Source: Welwitschia mirabilis
Lineage: Eukaryota > Gnetophyta > Gnetopsida > Welwitschiales
Reading direction: 5' to 3'
NCBI GenBank assembly: GCA_051453625.1
Contig: JBOZIK010000001.1
Span: forward strand, 97,103,801-97,167,800
DNA: 64,000 nt
A program made the position numbers and the translations under genes. Positions 58,840-64,000 of this stretch are shown here, piece by piece (position 1 is the first letter of the stretch; each line of letters opens with the position of its first letter). The notes beneath the pieces were generated by a model that was given only the letters and a program-made list of their open reading frames with translations, was not told the origin of the DNA and made no database searches.

Positions 58840-59700
58840 TTATATGAATTTTTAGTATATATCTCATAGGCTGGAAAAACTTTTAATGAAGTAGAAAGTG
58901 ATGAACATTAGATGCTAGTAATGCAAGAGAGACTGAATTAGTTTAAAGGATGTGATGTCTAGGAATTTACTTAAAGGCCATGTAATAGATGTATTATTAG
59001 CATAAAATGGGTTGTTAGAAATAACATATATGAAAATGTTAATTTTATTAGAAATAGGGTAAAATTAGTATTTAAATGATTTAAACAATAAAAATACATA
59101 TACTTTGGAGAAACATTTGCACTATCAGCTCATACAGAGTCCATAAGAATGATTTTAGTTTTTGCATGTGTCAAGAGATTTAGACTTTATGAGATGGATA
59201 TTAAAAGTGCCTTTTTAAATAGAGTAGTTTAAGAGGAAGTATATATTGAGTAACACAAAGGGTTTACTAACTCTCATAAAGTAGACTATGTTTACAAACT
59301 AAAAGGCTTTTTATGATTTCAAGCAAGCTCCTAGATTTTGGTATAAGAAATTATTAAGTTATATAATAGAAAACAGATTCGAAAGAGGCATGTCTGATGT
59401 TATAATATTTATTAAAAAGAATGATAAGGATTTTACTATGGTACAGATATTTGTGAATGATATTATTTTTAGAGCTACTAACAAATTATTATATAAGAAG
59501 TTTTCTAAGATTATGCAAGATGAGTCTGAAATATGTCTAATGGGAAATATGAGTAACTTCTTGGGAATTTAAGTGATGCAACACAAATAAGGTACATTCA
59601 TTTCTTAAACTAAATATGTTAAAAATTTGCTAGCTAAGTATGAGTTACAAGATTGTAAGACTAAAGATATCCCAATGAACCAAAGTATAAAACTGCATAA
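58840..59700 (+). pseudogene. Copia reverse transcriptase
   Basis: AKWVVRNN-like frame near 59005 (W.F..K). FACVKRFRLYEMDIKSAFLN at about 59160-59220 is the hallmark block. EEVYIE and HKGF follow, then VDYVYKLKGF. The open run 59390-59572 contains VQIFVNDIIF, the Y-V-D-D catalytic block with the first Asp changed to Asn, and KKFSKIMQDESEICLMGNMS. A stop in almost every segment makes it inactive. Confidence 0.92.
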
Positions 59701-59899
59701 ACATAAGCATGGTAAGAAGGTTGATCAGAAGCTATACAAAGGTATGATTGATAGCTTATTATAGATTGCTACTAGTAGATCTAATATCATTTTAAATAAA
59801 GAGATTTATTCTCATTATTAAAGTGACCGTAGAGAATTACATCTTATAGTATTTAAAATAATTTTTCACCATCTAAAAGATACTACTAATTAGAGCCTT

Positions 59900-60110
59900 T
59901 CATATTTAAAAAACTTTTGCCTTGATCTAGTAGGATATTGTGATGCAGATTGGGTAGGATATAAGAATGATATAAGGAGTAAAGTAGAACTTGCTTCTTA
60001 CTTGGGTAATGTTTGGTATCTTGGAGTAGAAAAAAGTAAAACTCAACTACTCTCTCAACTACTAAGATTGAATACATTACTGCTTGAAGTTATTATACTT
60101 AGTTACTTTG
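59900..60110 (+). pseudogene. Copia RNase H
   Basis: GYCDADWVGYKNDIRS (about 59935-59985) is the DADWAG block with the catalytic Asp kept. TTLSTTKIEYITA (about 60045-60085) is the S.TEAEY block. YDNKSDINNLKKSN (60160-60205) is the C-terminal block. The minus-strand open run at 59886-60077 is antisense. Confidence 0.9.
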
Positions 60111-60322
60111 GATGAAGAAAACTTTAAAAAATTTTAAAGTATTATCGGAGAGAATTGCCATCTTTTATGACAATAAAAGTGATATCAACAATCTTAAAAA
60201 ATCCAATACAACATTCAAAAACCAAACATATCAAGATCGCATAGCATTTTCTTAGTAAGCATGCACAAAACAAAGATATCATGCTATAATATATTAATAC
60301 TTATAATCAACTTATTGATAGG

Positions 60323-62442
60323 TTTATTATATTATGAATAGACATTTTCTTCCTTATTTTATATGATTGATATATTTTATACATTATGAAATAAATAAGC
60401 ATATAAACAAGTACATGCATTCTTACCTAAAACTAGGAATAATAAATGAGTAAAATTACTCTATAATGACTTTTATCTTCTTGAGATGTGTAAAGCACTT
60501 ATTTCGTAGCATATTTATTATCTTATTCCTTAGAATTAGAGTTTGTATAATTATGTCATATGATAATTTTTGAGATGTGTGCATTTACTATGCATGTCTT
60601 CAATGAATTCAACTTACTTATGAGTTTATGAAGAATTATGAAGAAGCTAGAATAAGGAAAAGATGCATGTAATTAATCTTGCTAATTGGATCATGAAGAT
60701 TATACACCTTAATGAGGTGCATTAGTCACAAATATGATCTCATTTTGTAGTCCAATGTCACTTATTATCCATCCCACTTATCAATGCTAAATCATATGAT
60801 CTTAATCTATGTGCCTTTTTTCATTTATATATAAATGTTCTTTTCTCTTGTTCAAAGAGGAGATACTTTTCATTTTTCCATATAAGTGCATTTCCTTTTT
60901 TTATTTCTCTTTTACTCATTCTCTTACTTGTGAAGCTTAGAGCTTAAAATCTTTGAGCTAAGAAAATCTTGAGCTTGGATCTTCATCAATATTCAACTAT
61001 CAAAAACTTACTAATCTTTCCAAGTAAGCTCTTTACTCTTATTTTCTATATGATTTCTTTTTAATTCCACTTATCAAATGTAAAGTGTCTATAATATGAA
61101 CATGTAAAATTGGAGAATACCAAATTACAAAAAGCATTAATTTAAGTTAAAACCTCAAATTTTTATTACATAAAAGGTTTAGCTTATATTTCATGAATTT
61201 TAAAAAAGTTCTAACTAAAGATGTCTAAACATGTAAAGATGTCTATGAGAAAGACATTGACTATATCAAAGATGTCTATGCTAAACTAGAACTTCATCAT
61301 TAAAAAAAAAAAAAAAAACATATATATTAATAAAGATGTCTATATAGAAGCAAGGATCTAAGATAGGTAAAATATTTATATCACATTAAAGATGTTTATA
61401 TTGATTTAACTAGTGAAAGACATTTATATAGTTGAATACATCTATACTGAACTAGGTGAGGCAATAGAGAAAAATTATATTTCGATGAATTATCTACATC
61501 TCAAGGAATCAAACGAGTTTTATACCTTAGATTCATAATCATTAAGGGTTATAAAAACAATATCTTAAGTTTTATTAAAATTGAGATAGTTTAACTAGAG
61601 ATGTATTCCATGTTAAGGATGACTACCTAATAAGAGACATTTAATATTTGAAAGACATCTATCTTGAAATTTTACAAAAATAAAATAGCCATTAAACACC
61701 CAAATCTTAAAAGTTTAAACATATATCTTGAAATTTTAAATGGCTATCTCTCTAGGGCACTAGTAAGAAAGACATCATAAGCATAAAGGGCATAAAGAGA
61801 GGAATAAGCGAAGTTACTTACATCAGTAATTAGTACTACACACATAGATTTTAGCTATCTTTTGTAAAGGACTATTCAGTAAACATATCAATTAACCATT
61901 AACTCTTATAGAACTACACCACTCTAATATTTAATACTCATGAATGATAATAACAAGTAATAACTCAAGAACTTCATAAAAAAGACATCTTTTTAGGTTT
62001 GTTTTTCATTTGTTATCATTATTTATTAGAACTTAAATTATAGGACTATTAGATTTTTGAATACACTCATTATAGTTCATTTCTTATTTTCAATCATATG
62101 ATCCCTTACTGAGGTTTTTATATTATAAGGCAATCCTTTTATGATCATACTTGTGTAAGTGATTATAAGTAAATTTTTGTTTTTAGTCTATTAAATATCC
62201 CTAATAAGAAGAGAAGGCTATCTTAAGGGTGTAAGATTGGTGGTATTATAAAAACACTACTTTGTAAGTTAAGAATATTTAGAAGTATGAGAGGAAGCTA
62301 CCCTCTATGTGTGAATGTTCCAAGGTTGGAAAACCATGTTAATCTAGTAAGGTGTTTATTATTTAATTTTTAATTTGCTTTTAGCTAAATTTATTTTTAG
62401 TGGAGGTCATTCATCCCTCACATTTGATTTCAATTATTATGA
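60323..62442 (+). repeat. Copia LTR, second copy (shared between two internal regions)
   Basis: About 2120 bases matching 53445-55600: ATTATATTATGAATAGACAT start, TATA box 60825-60835, motif array 61217-61675. A 17-base A run lies near 61302. It is followed by a primer-binding site and gag, so it acts as the 3' LTR of one unit and the 5' LTR of the next. Confidence 0.9.
61217..61675 (+). repeat. Array of ~12 RAAGAYRTCTAY motifs in the second copia LTR
   Basis: Units near 61217, 61236, 61250, 61268, 61334, 61388, 61414, 61437, 61599, 61616, 61640 and 61662, in the same order as in the first LTR. Several units have decayed differently (GATGTC here, GATATC there), which supports a common GACGTC ancestor. 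Confidence 0.72.
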
Positions 62443-62444
62443 AG

Positions 62445-62456
62445 TGGTATTAGAGT
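62445..62456 (+). other. Initiator-tRNA-Met primer-binding site, second copy
   Basis: TGGTATTAGAGT, two C-to-T changes from TGGTATCAGAGC. It proves that the LTR at 60323-62442 is followed by an internal region. Confidence 0.85.
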
Positions 62457-62509
62457 AGATACTCATAGAAAGGAAGTAATATTCTTGAGTAAACTATAAA
62501 AGGGATGTC

Positions 62510-64000
62510 ATTCATTATACTTCTACTCTTCAATGGGACTAATTATGCCTATTGAAAGATGAGAATGTAGGTATACTTAAAGTCTTATTAGTTTTAGTTT
62601 GGGTAAAGCATTGAATATGGATACTAGAAACATATAAAAACCATAATAGATGCTACAAGAAATTCGATTACACAAATCAAACTTAGAAGAAACTGGGAAG
62701 ACAGAGATAAGGCAGCTTTCAAGTGTGACTTAAAAGTAAAGAATGCTCTCTATTCATCCCTTATAATGAAATAATTCAATACAATAACTGAATGTAGAAC
62801 TACATAAAAAATATGAAATGTTCTAATGAAGACATATAAGGAAACCTCCATTATTAAGTGAATAAAACTTCTTGTTTGAATAAATTAATTTTAAAATTTA
62901 AATATAAACAATGGAAGAAGAGTATGTGAATGCTTCATAGGAGTTTCTAACATAGTAAATGCTATATGAGGCATTGATGAATCTTCCTAAGGCCAAAGTA
63001 ATCCAAAAGATTATTAGATTCTTAACTCTAGAATATGGACCTAAGATAACTGCCATCCAAGAATTAAAAGACTTTAACTCAATGAAGATTGAATAATTAC
63101 AAAGCGCTCTAATAGCTTATTAGATGAATCTTATTTGGTTCTTTAAAATAAAATCCTATTGCTTCTAAAGCTAGTGAAAATACAAGGAAATTTTTGAAAG
63201 GAAAACCAAAAGAAGGAATAGATGAATATAACTCTAAAGATGACATGGATGAATAACTTGTCTCATCACAAGATGAATCAAGAAACTTATTTCATAAAAG
63301 AATAAGAAAAATAGGATTATTAAAAATCATTTGAATTTCAAATTAGAGGTAATCTTAAAGGTTAAACTTTTAGTAGCTCTTCATTTTCTTCCAATTCTAA
63401 TACTTTCAAGTTAGAATGTTGGATTTATAGAGGATAAGGACACATAGCTTCAAAAATTACTAGTTTTAACAAATTATAGAAAAAATCACAAAAGAAAGAG
63501 CCCAAGAAAAGGAGATATTTCTTCACAAGATGAAATGATGATAAGAATGCAACTAAAGTAGAAACAGCTGATGATAAAAAAGCTCATGCATCGTACATGA
63601 TCATTATACATATCTAAAAGAAAAGTGATGAAAGAAAAAAAGAATTTAAATTAGACAGTAAAGGTGAAATAGAAATGGAACTTTAATATAAGTATGATTT
63701 AATTTCTAAATAATTTATTAATTTGTAAAAAGTGTATTCAAAAATGAAAAGATTACTTCATTCACATGAATTAGCATATGATCAAGAACAAAGTTCTTAT
63801 AATAAGTCATTATTTGAAAACTTAGCTCTTAAAGCCTAGATTAGTAAACTAATGTATGAATAATAGCATACTAGGTAGTAACTTTATAACTCAAAAAGAA
63901 ATAATGAGAAGTTTACCTAAGGGAAGAAGACCTTAAATGTCATGCTTAAACAATGCAGAAGCCCCAAGGATAAAAATAGTTTAGGTCACAATGAAGCCTC
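62510..64000 (+). pseudogene. Copia gag of the second tandem unit, cut by the window edge
   Basis: Aligns with 55660-57150. The start (LLFNGTNYAY-like frames near 62525) and the acidic linker near 63230 are recognisable. The knuckle near 63415-63460 reads CWIYRG, a stop, then GHIASK, keeping a Cys and the His-bearing part that the first copy shares only partly. It ends in the sequence that precedes protease in the first unit. It is broken by stops. Confidence 0.85.

Larger units (their letters stand above)
53445..64000 (+). mobile_element. Sirevirus-like Ty1/copia in tandem arrangement, right end outside the window
   Basis: Order seen: LTR (53445-55600), internal region with gag, protease, integrase, RT, RNase H (55603-60322), second LTR (60323-62442), then a second primer site and gag running off the window. 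Two internal regions sharing one LTR indicate a tandem element made by unequal recombination or template switching. The gag C-terminal and linker blocks and the LGQCKITNGKSGLG-like motif near 57070 resemble the SIRE/Sirevirus clade. All frames are broken. Confidence 0.87.

Noticed and set aside
59886-60077. 63-codon minus-strand open run
   Set aside because: Antisense to the copia RNase H motifs on the plus strand.
1-64000. CRISPR arrays, bacterial operons, phage or plasmid features
   Set aside because: No regularly spaced direct repeats, no ribosome-binding sites or compact gene order; all signals are plant retroelements.

Overview
The window looks like nuclear DNA of a flowering plant, from a gene-poor, repeat-packed and probably heterochromatic region. 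I see no intact host gene, no tRNA or rRNA gene, no CRISPR array and nothing bacterial. The sequence is strongly AT-rich (judged by eye, not computed). Nearly everything recognisable is a decayed retroelement: LINE, SINE, Ty1/copia and Ty3/gypsy of the Athila/Tat type. Stop codons and primer sites have mostly changed by C-to-T and G-to-A transitions, as expected for old, methylated plant DNA. The species cannot be named from the sequence.

Layout. 1-3750: a minus-strand LINE (ORF1, zinc knuckle, endonuclease, reverse transcriptase) running off the left edge. 3751-7490: a less decayed stretch that still holds CpG, with TGTCGG-rich repeats, a copia protease fragment, a 128-bp LTR with primer-binding site and polypurine tract, and the 5' end of a second LINE. 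7491-12540: AT-rich, nothing identified. 12540-22030: two direct copies of a ~2.75-kb repeat around a plus-strand gypsy gag-protease remnant. The left copy contains a near full-length, intronless, poly(A)-ended pseudogene of GDP-mannose 3',5'-epimerase, the only host-gene-derived sequence I recognise. 24976-31937: a minus-strand copia element with ~188-bp LTRs, carrying a SINE-like insert. 33950-38000: minus-strand Athila/Tat pieces. 38001-49680: a plus-strand Athila/Tat element with ~1.3-kb LTRs. 49757-53444: an inverted LTR piece, a minus-strand gypsy gag-protease-RT piece, and a third LTR with its tRNA-Asp-type primer site. 53445-64000: a Sirevirus-like copia in tandem form (LTR, internal, LTR, second internal) running off the right edge.

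The genes do not work together as a system; this is a nest of dead elements. The points most worth a second look are the epimerase retropseudogene with its built-in empty-site comparison, a 12-copy motif array in the copia LTRs that looks like decayed GACGTC (ACGT-core) sites, the tandem copia, the transition-only decay of the primer sites, and assembly gaps flanked by duplicated contig ends. Four runs of N (242-341, 7085-7184, 30129-30228, 42231-42940) limit the reading.
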